Below, one piece after another: positions 27,337 through 36,244 of a DNA stretch of 64,000 nt. The notes below the pieces were generated by a model, which was given only the letters and a program-made list of their open reading frames with translations, was not told where the DNA came from and did no database searches. Within the stretch, counting starts at the first letter, position 1, and each line of letters starts with the position of its first letter. Made by a program: the position numbers and the translations under genes. Source of the DNA: Pelagomonas calceolata (lineage: Eukaryota > Sar > Pelagophyceae > Pelagomonadales > Pelagomonadaceae); the NCBI GenBank assembly GCA_918797485.1, contig CAKKNE010000001.1, positions 4,340,001 through 4,404,000 on the forward strand. Direction: 5' to 3'.

Positions 27337-27431
27337 CATCGATCGCTCGTGTTGCCTCGGGCGTTAGCTCGGAGGCCGTCTTTTTTCGTCGGACGTCTAA
27401 AACATAGTTCTCAAACAAATAGGTTTTATCA

Positions 27432-29099
27432 TCATGCGAACAGGTCCTCCAATTCGTCCGCATGTGGTGCGGCAGGAGCGACGGCCTCGCCGCCGGTTTC
27501 GACCGCCGGTGCTGACGCCCCTGAAGGCGCCTCCCCGTTGGCATCCTCGGCCGCGGCAAGTCTCTCGCTGAGCGCAGCGGCCTCCTCGAGCCGTTTTTCT
27601 AATTGAGCAGCGGCGGCTTCGGTGCGCTTGACGGCGTCGGCGCCGTCGTCGGCTATCCGTCGCGTCGTATCCCTCTCGGACGACGCCGCGTCGAGCTCGT
27701 CGAAAATTTCACCCTCGACGGCGGGCGTGGCGGGTGATTCCGCGAGCTCGGCGAGGCCCGAGGCGAACTCCTCGGGCGTGATGACGCCGTCGCCGTCCTT
27801 ATCGAATTTTCTAAACGTGTCCTCGACGAAAAACTCGCCGTCCCTCTCCACAACGTCGGCGTCGGTGCGCCACGCCTGGACGTCGGGCAGCGCCGCCGTC
27901 GCCTTCTCGGCTGCTTCAGCTAAAGCAGCGAGCTCCCGCGCGCGCTTCGCATCAGCGCCGGCCGCGCCGGACGCCGGCCCGCGCCACTGGTCGCGCTCCT
28001 CCGCGGCCAAAGCTCTGGCTTTCTGCGCCAGGTCGCGCTGCGCCGTGATGCGCTGCTCGGCAGCCCTAGCGAGCTGCTCCAGCCGCAACGAGCGCTGTTC
28101 TGACGATTCGGCGCGCTGCTGCGTCGCCGTGAGTTTCGACGTCAGCGAGTCCGCCCGACTTCGTTCGTAGGTGAGCTGGCTCCGCGCCTCGGACGACGCC
28201 TCGGCGAGCTCCCGGAAGTCCCCCTCCAGCTTCGCGCGTGCCGCTTCAAATTCATCGGACCGTTGTCTCATATTTGCTTCATATTCCGCGGTTAATTCGC
28301 GACGCGTATTGTCCACCGCTAATCTCTTAGCAACAGCACCTTTCTCCTTCTCGGCTTGTTTCACCTGGTCCAGCTTCCTTTCTAAATCCGACTGGAACTG
28401 CTCGTTCATGGCCTGCGAACTTTGCTCGAACTCCACATCCAAGTTGAAAATCTCATCTTGTAACGCCTCGGACGCTCGTTCGAACTTCTCGGCTTCTTCC
28501 GTGGCCTTGTCGCGCTCGGCCTCGGCCTCCGCGACGCGCGCTTCGAGCGTCGTCACTTCGCTTTCAAACCGTTCCGCGAGTGACCGTACATCTAACTCTA
28601 GTTGAGTCGCGGCCTCCGTCGCTTCGACGGCCTTGATGCGGTTCGCCTCCCTCTCCGACGTCGCCGTCTGTAAGGCCTTTCTTATGGTGCTAAGTTCTTC
28701 GCTATAAGACGCCTGGACCTCCTCGACGACCTGCCTTCGTTGCGCGGCGGCGTCGGCCTGGGCCTGCACGATCTCCGCTCGTTGTAATGCCAGGGCCTCG
28801 GCCTGGGCTTCGCGTCGCGCCTCCTCGACGCGCTGGTCCGCCTCGCGCTTCGCCTCGGCTTTTGCTTCTGCGACTGCTTGCCTTAACTCTTCTTCTTGTT
28901 TTGCTTTTCTCCGTTTGAGTACTTTCTTCGTCCGTCGCACGCCGAACGCGGCGCTGACGCCTAATGCTAAACCGACGACGCCGGCGGGCAGGATCTCGAC
29001 CTGGACTTGGCGGCGCTGCGGTGCTTTCAGCGGCGGGACGGCTTGGAAGGTCGTGGCTTGCTGCGCGAGCGCTAACAATAGCAGCTTCGCGGGCGCCAT
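27432..29099 (-). CDS. Plastid-targeted coiled-coil membrane protein with EF-hand
   Basis: This 555-residue protein starts MAPAKLLLLALAQQATTFQAVPP, a signal peptide with a Phe near the predicted cleavage site, as in heterokont plastid proteins. A transmembrane helix (ILPAGVVGLALGVSAAFGV, ~36-54) is followed by a very basic stretch and then ~330 residues of uninterrupted coiled coil rich in A, E, R, Q and K. An EF-hand loop (KFDKDGDGVITPEEFASGL, near residue 430) has all the Ca-ligand positions. A second, shorter coiled coil and an acidic tail (DELEDLFA) follow. The layout suggests a membrane-tethered scaffold, possibly plastid envelope, responsive to Ca2+. No family is recognised. Confidence 0.75.
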   Translation of the reverse strand: MAPAKLLLLALAQQATTFQAVPPLKAPQRRQVQVEILPAGVVGLALGVSAAFGVRRTKKVLKRRKAKQEEELRQAVAEAKAEAKREADQRVEEARREAQAEALALQRAEIVQAQADAAAQRRQVVEEVQASYSEELSTIRKALQTATSEREANRIKAVEATEAATQLELDVRSLAERFESEVTTLEARVAEAEAERDKATEEAEKFERASEALQDEIFNLDVEFEQSSQAMNEQFQSDLERKLDQVKQAEKEKGAVAKRLAVDNTRRELTAEYEANMRQRSDEFEAARAKLEGDFRELAEASSEARSQLTYERSRADSLTSKLTATQQRAESSEQRSLRLEQLARAAEQRITAQRDLAQKARALAAEERDQWRGPASGAAGADAKRARELAALAEAAEKATAALPDVQAWRTDADVVERDGEFFVEDTFRKFDKDGDGVITPEEFASGLAELAESPATPAVEGEIFDELDAASSERDTTRRIADDGADAVKRTEAAAAQLEKRLEEAAALSERLAAAEDANGEAPSGASAPAVETGGEAVAPAAPHADELEDLFA

Positions 29100-29309
29100 C
29101 CTGGACGTACCGGGCTCGCGCGGGCGTCTTATGGCAGTCTTGGTAATAGGATTTCCACGTGACGTGGCTGACGGCGTGTGGGTCGTCTCGCGGCCTGCAC
29201 AACTGCAGCGCTGCAGCGCTAGTACACTGGCTTGTGCAACGGAGTGTGTAACGTTGTGTCAGCTTGCAAAACAGCTGGCTTGCCGCGCTTTTTTGGGCTT
29301 AACTATAAA

Positions 29310-29332
29310 GCTAGCGGCCCGTAAGACACTAG
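29310..29332 (-). promoter_or_regulatory. CTAGTGTCTTAC...GCTAGC element, reverse orientation
   Basis: On the minus strand it reads CTAGTGTCTTAC then GGGCCGCTAGC. It lies in the 587-bp divergent spacer 29100-29686, 211 bp from the coiled-coil start and 355 bp from the next gene. I see no gene in the rest of the spacer. Confidence 0.55.
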
Positions 29333-29686
29333 CAAGCAGTAAAACCGTGCGACAGTTGCCGCGTATCGTTCTCCTGGCGTGTGATGATCCCTATGCGCAA
29401 GCGCACCGCTCCTGCGAAACAGTTCGGGTTTCACTGTCCACCTGATGATCAGCGCCAACTTTTTAGGCGCTGTGCGAATCTCGCGCAGTTGGACGTCGTC
29501 GGAACGGCCAGAGCCGGCCACGGCTCTGCTGCGTCGCCAGCACGCAATCCTACGGTGGGCACACGGGGCAGCCCCACCATGCAGCACAATTTCTGATGGT
29601 GAGGCGCTTAGTCTCGTGAACGCGCACACCATACCGGCACAACGCTTCTGGTCCGTCTGAGAAACGCACCGGTCCAGGGATAAGCC

Positions 29687-30316
29687 ATGGACGTCGTAAA
29701 GCGCCTGCGAAACGCCCTGGGCAACAACCGGCCCAGCGACGCGACGGCGTCGAGCGGCGGCCTCGCGGACGCCGACGCCGACGACGTCGAGTCGCTCGAA
29801 CGGCTGAGAGACGAGGCGCGGCGCGCGTGCCTCGAGCAGATGGACTCGCACCTCACCCAATACTTGTTCGAAGAACAAGACCGGCTGCCGCCGCCGCACT
29901 ACGAGGAGTGGATCGCGGCGCTGCATCCCGAGAACGCGACCGTGACCGCGGGCGTCGTGACGAAGCTCGATGCGCGGTTCTACAAGGACCAGTCGGACCA
30001 TCGGCGCCTCTGGAACAAGTACCGGCCGGACGCGCGCGTCGACGCCGTCGAGACGATCGACGCGCCGCTCTCGCCGAAGGATCTTATGAGTGCGGAGGAC
30101 TTGTCCGGGCTCCAGAGCGAGCTCGAGGAACTTGAAGAATTACGAAAGCTCCTCGTCCACGTCCAGGGCGTGCGGCAGAGGCAACAGTCGCCGCATGGCT
30201 CGAAACGTCAGTCGTTCACGCCGCACCCGACGCCGCGCGTGAGCGACAACGCCGAGGCACCGCGCCTGAGCGAGGAGGAAATCGCCGTCTTCGACCCGTT
30301 CGCTTCGACCCGATGA
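29687..30316 (+). CDS. Hypothetical acidic protein, 209 aa
   Basis: The product begins MDVVKRLRNALGNNRPSD. Its middle (residues ~40-130) is helical and has a compact aromatic segment, PPPHYEEWIAALHPENATV, followed by RFYKDQSDHRRLWNKYRPDA, which looks like a small folded domain. A helical ELEELEELRKLLVHVQ segment and a disordered, Ser/Pro-rich tail follow. No known domain is recognised. Support comes from a normal ATG, gene-like composition and close convergence (15 bp) with the next gene. Confidence 0.6.
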   Translation: MDVVKRLRNALGNNRPSDATASSGGLADADADDVESLERLRDEARRACLEQMDSHLTQYLFEEQDRLPPPHYEEWIAALHPENATVTAGVVTKLDARFYKDQSDHRRLWNKYRPDARVDAVETIDAPLSPKDLMSAEDLSGLQSELEELEELRKLLVHVQGVRQRQQSPHGSKRQSFTPHPTPRVSDNAEAPRLSEEEIAVFDPFASTR

Positions 30317-30331
30317 CACGCTGTGTAAAGA

Positions 30332-31555
30332 CTATGATAGTACTCGTGCCGTCGCTAGCCCGAGGAACGTCGCCAGCGCGTAGCCGATCGTTCCCACCGC
30401 GACAGCTGGTGCTGTCGCGCCGTCCCACCCCTTGCCGGCGCACAACGCAGCAGCCGTCGCGGGGCCGCCGATTGCCGCGTTCGAAGCTACAGCCAGAATC
30501 GATCGCGGTAGCCTCAGAATCCGCGCGCCGATGCCGTAGACGACCAGCGTGTGTCCGGCGTACAGGAAGCCGAGGAACGCGAGGAGCGCCGGTCCCGCGT
30601 CGACCAAGCACGCGCCGGCCGCGCCGCCGGCCGCGCCCGCGCCCGCGAAGAAGAGATAGAGCAGCGTCTCGGAGAGCACGTTCGCCGCGCGGTCCAGGCG
30701 CCGGCGGTTCCGGCTCTCCTTCGCGGAGGGCAACACCGCCGCGAGACCGAGGGCACACAACGTCGCGGCCGGCAGCGGCGCGCGCGGGCTCAGGCGCGAC
30801 GCCACTGCGAGGATGCCGAGCGCCGTACCTAATGCGGCGAGCAAGGAGCCGGCGTCGACGACGGCTACCGTTTCGTCCCCAGATTCCCCAGATGCCGCAT
30901 CGGGCGACGGGTCGCGGTCGCCGGCCAGCCAGTTGCAGAGCGGGAAATAGACGAGGGCCATGACGTTGTCCGCCGCGAGCGCGACGGACTGCGCGACTGC
31001 GCCCACCCGTAACGTCGCCGCCACCGCGCAAAAATTCACCCCTCCGCCGATGTTCTTCGCGGATAGCGATGCGATGGAGCCGACGGCGTCGCCGCGGCCC
31101 AGCGCCGACGCGAGCGCCGGCAGGACGAAACGCGCGCCAATAGCCGTCGCACAGAGTGTGCCCACCACGGCGACGGCGAAGGCCTTCACGTAGGGCTTCG
31201 ACGTCTCTAGCAGCGCGCGCGGGTCCGCATCCAAGAGCAGTAGCGGCGTCGCGAGCTGGACCGCGGCGTCGCGGATGCCGCTCACGGCGCGCGCGTTCGC
31301 GGGGAGCGCTCCTATTGATGAGGCGGCGAAGGTAATGGCCATTGCTGCGACAGGGCCACCCAGCGCCCTCCCGACCTTGGTCCGCGTGCCGAGGCTGCGT
31401 CCGGCTAAAGCCGCGCCGACGAGCGCACAGGCGTTGCCGACGTCGTCCGTGGGTGCAACGATTGCTGCTCGCGGTGTCAATTTGTGGTGCCGCAGCGGTG
31501 GTTGTTGCAGCGCTCCGACCACTGCTGCGACGAATATTAGGCGTGCGCGTGGCAT
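30332..31555 (-). CDS. DUF819-like multi-pass membrane protein, plastid-type leader
   Basis: Starting at the ATG at 31555, MPRARLIFVAAVVGALQQPPLRHHK gives a signal-like N-terminus; a GTG-initiated extension upstream is not credible in a eukaryote. About ten hydrophobic helices follow in 407 residues. The pattern LSAKNIGGGVNFCAVAATLRV near the middle and AVASNAAIGGPATAAALCAGKGWD near the end are the two inverted-repeat signatures of the DUF819 family, found in bacteria and in plant plastid-envelope proteins. Its transport substrate is unknown. It is head-to-head with the MYND-TPR gene, with a promoter element midway between them. Confidence 0.75.
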   Translation of the reverse strand: MPRARLIFVAAVVGALQQPPLRHHKLTPRAAIVAPTDDVGNACALVGAALAGRSLGTRTKVGRALGGPVAAMAITFAASSIGALPANARAVSGIRDAAVQLATPLLLLDADPRALLETSKPYVKAFAVAVVGTLCATAIGARFVLPALASALGRGDAVGSIASLSAKNIGGGVNFCAVAATLRVGAVAQSVALAADNVMALVYFPLCNWLAGDRDPSPDAASGESGDETVAVVDAGSLLAALGTALGILAVASRLSPRAPLPAATLCALGLAAVLPSAKESRNRRRLDRAANVLSETLLYLFFAGAGAAGGAAGACLVDAGPALLAFLGFLYAGHTLVVYGIGARILRLPRSILAVASNAAIGGPATAAALCAGKGWDGATAPAVAVGTIGYALATFLGLATARVLS

Positions 31556-31726
31556 TGTTGCAGCAATGTGCTCTGAGAGCACCGTCTGCTGCTGCACCAC
31601 CCAACGCTTTTCGATTCTGCTATTTTTTATCGCAGCGCTCCAGGCTATGTCGTGAGAGACTACGACAGGTCAAAATTCGATCGCTGCTTGCTCGTAGGCC
31701 AAAAACGCGTCGAGCAGCAGCGCTCC

Positions 31727-31749
31727 CTAGTGTCTTACAGGCCGCTAGC
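31727..31749 (+). promoter_or_regulatory. CTAGTGTCTTAC...GCTAGC element
   Basis: The consensus copy: CTAGTGTCTTAC followed by AGGCCGCTAGC. It sits almost exactly midway between divergent starts, 172 bp from the minus-strand ATG (31555) and 174 bp from the plus-strand ATG (31923). The rest of the spacer 31556-31922 shows nothing else. Confidence 0.6.
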
Positions 31750-31922
31750 AACTAGTTTTACGGCGCGACCTCGACCGACGGACCAGGACGCCCGAAAGTT
31801 GATATAATTGACTCAAACGAACGCCGACATCGAGCTTTCACTGAGCCTCGCGCGCGACAACCGCAGAAACGCGCTTGAAGGCCTTGACCACAGATTGGGT
31901 CAATCGCCTGTTTTCAGAGATA

Positions 31923-33175
31923 ATGACCCTCCCCCAAAACTGCGCGACGTGCGGCAAGTCCCTCGAGGACCGCCAACCGCCGACCTGCCCCCGCTGCAAG
32001 ACGCTCTACTGCGGTAGCGACTGCCAGCGCGCCGACTGGAAGGCGGGTCACAAGAAAATCTGTAAGGCCATCGCCGAGGAGGGCGGCGCCGCGCAACGCC
32101 ACGCCAATGAGAAGGCGGCCGCGGCCGTCGCCGCGCTCTTGAAGGAGCGAGCCGCGCCCGCGAAGACGGCGTGTCGCCTCTGCAAGAAGACGACCACCGA
32201 TGAGTTCGTCGCGGTGTGGTGCGAAAAATGTCAAACGAAGGACCGCCTCGCGCACGCCTCGTGCCTCGCGAAGTACGCCGCGCGCGTCGCGGAGGGCGTC
32301 GACGATTTCCGCGGCTGGGAGCGGTGCAAGGGCTGCACCCAGGAGTTCACGGGCGCGGCGAAGGTCGCGGCCGCGCGACTCTGCTGGAAGGAGTACGCGA
32401 GCCGGGACGAGAGCGACCAGCTCCGGTGCTGGGCCGCGGAGGCGCTGGGGTGCGCGCTGTACGCCGACGGTCCGTATCCGCGTCGACCCCCACACCATCG
32501 ACGCAACTCTGCGCCTCACCGGTCGACGCCAACGCAGGTCAGTACGAGGACGCGCGCGACACCTTCCTCGCCCACCTGAAGGTGATCAAAAGCGCCGGCG
32601 TGAACTGGCAGGACACCGAGACGCCCCTCGCGATGACCCGTGAAAATTTGGCGAAATGCGCGCACGCGCTCGGGCGGCTCGACGAGCTACTTGCCATGCG
32701 ACGGGAGATGTACGCGGAGACCCAAGCGAAGCACTTCGTCACCGACCAGCGCACGATCGACGCGGCGCTGAACCTGGCGTCGGCGTTGCTCAGCTCCGAC
32801 GAGACCGAGGAGGCGCAAAAGTTCTGCCGGGAGACGCTGAGGAAGCTCAAGCGCGGCTGCCCTCCCAACGACGTTCGCGTTGTGACATTGACGTGCGCGT
32901 TGGCACAGACGCTGTATGATCCCGCGGCCGAAGACCGCGACTATCTGATGTCAGATGTGCAGGAGGCGGAGACGCTACTGATGGAGGCTTTCCAGGCGTC
33001 GCGGCAGGCATTTGGCTCGGACCATCCCCAGACCGCGCGCGTGCGGCAGGAGCTCGACGCGGTGCGCGCGGCGCGCAAGGGCGACGCCGTCGACGGCTCG
33101 AAGCTGGAGCGGGGGCCCATTGTCCTGGACAAGCCCAATGACCGTGACGAGAAGACGATAGACAGCATAGACTAG
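31923..33175 (+). CDS. MYND zinc finger - TPR protein, two exons
   Basis: The ATG at 31923 gives MTLPQNCATCGKSLEDR; exons 31923-32469 and 32538-33175 join to 394 residues. An N-terminal MYND-type zinc finger (CATC...CPRCKTLYCGSDCQRADWKAGHKKIC, residues 7-42) is followed by a second Cys cluster (CRLCKK...WCEKCQTKDRL...CKGC). After the intron, TPR-like repeats of the kinesin-light-chain type follow (NLAKCAHALGRLDELLAMRREMY, ALNLASALLSSDETEEAQKF, LTCALAQTLYD). MYND fingers bind Pro-rich partners; with TPRs this suggests an adaptor. The frame across the intron (ALYADG-QYEDARD) is restored exactly by splicing. Confidence 0.85.
32470..32537 (+). mobile_element. Introner (68-nt GT-AG intron) in MYND-TPR gene
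   Basis: It starts GTCCGTAT against GTCAGTAC at the start of the next exon (6 of 8 bases). The ends CCGCGTCGACCCCCA and the reverse complement of the right end, CTGCGTTGGCGTCGA, are related. The core CACACCATCGACGCAAC matches the introner core. Confidence 0.82.
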
Positions 33176-33329
33176 GACTCTTGTCTAAGGTACTCGTGAA
33201 TTTACCCACAAGCACTTGCCTTGCCGCGCGGCGGCGCAAAAGCGCTCGCTGTGCAGAGCAGAGACAAGCGCGAGACAGCGTGAAGGCGCGACAGAAGGTG
33301 TAGAAAATCGATTGGGCGTGTCGACACGC

Positions 33330-34112
33330 TCAGTACAACAGGCCCGTAAAAGCTTGCCCGAAGAGCTCGGCGGCGGCGGGCTCGGCGGCGAGAAAGTCCG
33401 TGACGTATTTTGTGATCCGTTCGGGCGCCTCAAAGCCCGTTTTTTCCTTTACCTTCGGAGAGACGGCTACGTACAGTATGGCCACCGCGCAATAATCCGC
33501 GATCGTCAGCGCGTCGCCGCAGACGAACGTGCCCTGGAGATACAAGCCCGCCCACTTATTGAGCGCATCGACGAAGCCCGCGTTGGCCGCCGGCTGGTCC
33601 GATGGGTAGGGCCACATCGGGATGCCCATGACGTCGCCCAGGACGCAGTACGACACGCCGACGTAGCCGTTGCTCGAATCTTTACCCAAATGCCACGGCT
33701 CGTATACGAATTCCTTGAACTGGGCGATCGCCATCTCAATGCGCGCCCGCTCGGCAATGGAACCAGGATACAACGACGGCTTGTACTGCTGCGCGAGGTA
33801 CCGCAGGATGGCCGTCGACTCGCCGAGGTTGAGCCCGTTGCTCTCGTCGGACATGCCCGGCACCTGACCATAGGGATTCACGGCCACGAACTCAGGTCCC
33901 TTCTGCTCGCCCGTCAGCTGGATCACTTTCAGCTCGGCACAGCCGATGGATGAACCCATGATAGCGCAACTAAGCGAGTTGGAGCTGCCTGGATTGTAAA
34001 ACACCGTCACCGGCTTCTTTTCAAGTGATGCGAGATGGGCAGCAATGTCTGCTTCCGAGACGCCGGCCGCGAGGGCGGCCGTGGCGCTCTCATGCGACGC
34101 ACCGGAGCCCAT
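33330..34112 (-). CDS. Glutathione S-transferase, predicted N-myristoylated
   Basis: This 260-residue cytosolic-type GST joins glutathione to electrophiles. An extra N-terminal ~35 residues precede the thioredoxin-like domain (VTVFYNPGSSNSLSCAIMG ... VNPYGQVPGM ... LGESTAILRYL), which keeps the cis-Pro (QVPGM) and the E-S glutathione contact (GESTAIL). The helical C-domain has GTFVCGDALTIADYCAVAIL, the N-capping box of GSTs. The chosen ATG (34112) gives MGSGASHES, a good N-myristoylation signal (Gly2, Ser6), so it may sit on membranes; the longer frame begins at a non-ATG codon. The catalytic residue may be Ser (GSSNSLS). Confidence 0.88.
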   Translation of the reverse strand: MGSGASHESATAALAAGVSEADIAAHLASLEKKPVTVFYNPGSSNSLSCAIMGSSIGCAELKVIQLTGEQKGPEFVAVNPYGQVPGMSDESNGLNLGESTAILRYLAQQYKPSLYPGSIAERARIEMAIAQFKEFVYEPWHLGKDSSNGYVGVSYCVLGDVMGIPMWPYPSDQPAANAGFVDALNKWAGLYLQGTFVCGDALTIADYCAVAILYVAVSPKVKEKTGFEAPERITKYVTDFLAAEPAAAELFGQAFTGLLY

Positions 34113-34250
34113 AGCCGCAAACAATTGCAGACTGCGTTGCAAAGGGCTGCCCTATACAGAGCGAGAGCAGCACCAAATTCGCAGCGCCGGAGAATTTGGA
34201 TCGCAGCGCCGGCGCGCCGCGCGCCATCCGCGCGAGAGCAGGCGTCCACC

Positions 34251-34271
34251 CCCACGCCATCGACGCGACAG
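34251..34271 (+). mobile_element. Stray introner core outside a coding region
   Basis: CCCACGCCATCGACGCGAC matches introner cores, and the bases before it match the intron at 32470. It lies in the 189-bp gap between two minus-strand genes, in the antisense direction, and no splice role is visible. Confidence 0.5.
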
Positions 34272-34301
34272 ATACCCGATGCTTATGCGATAGGAGGACA
34301 A

Positions 34302-35828
34302 CTAGTCGAACGCCCCCGTGCAGCCCCAGATGTTCGGCTCGGTGTAGTCGAACTGGTGGATCCAGGCGTTCGCCGCGAATTTGGTTCCTTTGATGACCGG
34401 CAGGGCCGCGTGGCGCGTGCGCGGATCTTGCGCGGTGGGGTCGTCGTTCTTGACCGAGGGCCAGACTAATGCGGTTCCTCTTGTGGGTTTGACCTTGATG
34501 GTCGTGCCCGACGGCCGCTTGATGAGGGGGAACTCCGTCTCGCCCCCCTCCTCGACGTCCGACAGGTAGAGGAAGAAGGTGTAGACGCGCGGTCCGCACG
34601 CTAGTCTATTATCCGTGCGCGACATGTCGTGGTGCGCTCGGTACTCCTGGCCGAGCTGATATCTCAACACCTGAAATGATTCATAGTTCTCGGTGGGGAT
34701 ACCCGTAACTTTCTCGATCCGAGACATGACCTCGACGGTCGAAGGATGAGACTCGCAGTGGCCCGTGCACCACGCGTTCTCGGACGTCCTACTCTTGGAC
34801 ACGATCTTCGACTGCTCGCCGTACTTGTCGACGGAGCCTTGGTCCGTCGACCGCGCGAACTGCGACGACACGGTAGCTAGGATGTTCCTACCGTCCTCCT
34901 CTGTGACGAAGTTCGCGAGCGTGGCGACCCAGGGCCCGTCGGCGACGTCCTTTGTTAGATCCGGATCGCCGCCCGGCCTGCTGTGAATCGTAACATTGTA
35001 CTCTTGTGATGACAGTAAAGACTGGAAGAAGGCTTCCACCCCGCCCGGTGTGAGGGCGGGCGTCTGCTTCACGTTCAATAAATCTCTTCGACACCGCACT
35101 TGAGGATCGCGTAAATGGCACGCTTCACAGGATCGCGAACACTTCATGACCATCCAGCCTGGGGCATTTACGCAATCATTTCTCCCAGCTCTATCTGGGC
35201 AAGATGGATCGGAGTCGCGGCACATCTCCTCATCATTATAAGCTTCTATTCCTTCGTCTGTTAAATGGAATGTGGGGCGGTGGGGCATCACGCGGAAGGA
35301 GGCAAGAGTCTTTCCTGACGTATCAGCTAGTCGGAAGACGTGTCCTAAAAAGGTGCCCACTCTCCTACTTTCGCCCGCGTTCAGGCGGAACATCAGTGAA
35401 CCAACGGCTCCTTCGTCCCTCGTGGAGCCGTCCGACAACCAGTACACGTCCACCGGTCCTACCGATGCGCTGTGGTAGAGATCGACACTTACACCGTCGG
35501 ACTCCGTCCGCTCCATCGCCGCGAGAGGATTTCTGATCAGCGACGTCCACTTCCGCTGCGGGTCCGGCACGTCGCCATGTAAGTCATCCATCGCCTCCAT
35601 AACAGCAGTCCCGTCGACGCCGACCTCCAGGGTCGCGTTGCGGCTGCACTGCGAACAGGTCAGGGGGCAGCTCTTGGCCATGTAGGGCGCGTTGCGCTCG
35701 CACTCGCCCTTCCAGCCCCACTCGAGGCACTGGTTGTGCGTGTCGACGCAGTCGTGGCCGTCGCTCGCGGCGGCGAGCGTGGCGAGGACGAGGGCCGCGC
35801 GGAGCGGCTCGCGCGCTATCCTGAGCAT
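34302..35828 (-). CDS. Prolyl 4-hydroxylase with ShK-type domains, secretory
   Basis: This is a 2-oxoglutarate/Fe(II) dioxygenase that hydroxylates peptidyl proline in the secretory pathway. The ATG at 35828 gives MLRIAREPLRAALVLATLAAAS, a signal peptide, and 508 residues; an upstream extension lacks an ATG. An ShKT-like six-Cys domain lies at ~25-62 (CVDTHNQCLEWGWKGECERN...SCPLTCSQC) and a second at ~210-250. The catalytic domain occupies the last ~190 residues: iron ligands H399-x-D401 (HHDMS) and H473, with the 2-oxoglutarate lysine K483 in GTKFAANAW. A central segment (DLYHSASVGPVDVYWLSDG) resembles a VHL-beta-like fold that binds hydroxyproline in related proteins; this last point is tentative. 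Confidence 0.9.
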   Translation of the reverse strand: MLRIAREPLRAALVLATLAAASDGHDCVDTHNQCLEWGWKGECERNAPYMAKSCPLTCSQCSRNATLEVGVDGTAVMEAMDDLHGDVPDPQRKWTSLIRNPLAAMERTESDGVSVDLYHSASVGPVDVYWLSDGSTRDEGAVGSLMFRLNAGESRRVGTFLGHVFRLADTSGKTLASFRVMPHRPTFHLTDEGIEAYNDEEMCRDSDPSCPDRAGRNDCVNAPGWMVMKCSRSCEACHLRDPQVRCRRDLLNVKQTPALTPGGVEAFFQSLLSSQEYNVTIHSRPGGDPDLTKDVADGPWVATLANFVTEEDGRNILATVSSQFARSTDQGSVDKYGEQSKIVSKSRTSENAWCTGHCESHPSTVEVMSRIEKVTGIPTENYESFQVLRYQLGQEYRAHHDMSRTDNRLACGPRVYTFFLYLSDVEEGGETEFPLIKRPSGTTIKVKPTRGTALVWPSVKNDDPTAQDPRTRHAALPVIKGTKFAANAWIHQFDYTEPNIWGCTGAFD

Positions 35829-36244
35829 GGCGGAGCTGCGAGTTTCACGCCGCGTCGGCAGCGTTTTTTGCTGCCGTTTTGCTGCTGGCCCGCTGTCGGC
35901 CAATCCAAGGGTTTCGCACGTGCGGCCAGCTTATGCGCTGGGATTTCTGCAATTTCGACCTTGTGCGATGCTTTGAAAACTCTTGAGCGCGCTGGAACCA
36001 ACGCACGCGTCTGTTGCTTTGGATGGCTGCCGTGAATTTTTTCAGCCTAAAACAAATAATCATAGCGCGTAAGGTACTAGGAACGCGAAGACATCTCCTG
36101 GCGCCGGGAGGGGTCCAAAAAACCGTTTGGCCATGGATTGCTTGGCTAGGCAAGCCCCAGCGCTCCCAGAAACCGCCACCGTGACGCCACCGCCGCGACG
36201 GACGACGGACAAAAAGAAAACTACTAGTACTATGGTCGAATTTA
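35829..36244. other. Intergenic between P4H start and channel 3' end
   Basis: 416 bp upstream of the P4H gene and downstream of the channel gene, both on the minus strand. Short frames only; no repeat or RNA gene is seen. Confidence 0.3.

Noticed and set aside
30216-31604. Minus-strand frame of 462 codons
   Set aside because: Arg-rich alternative register of the DUF819-like gene, whose own frame has membrane helices and family motifs.
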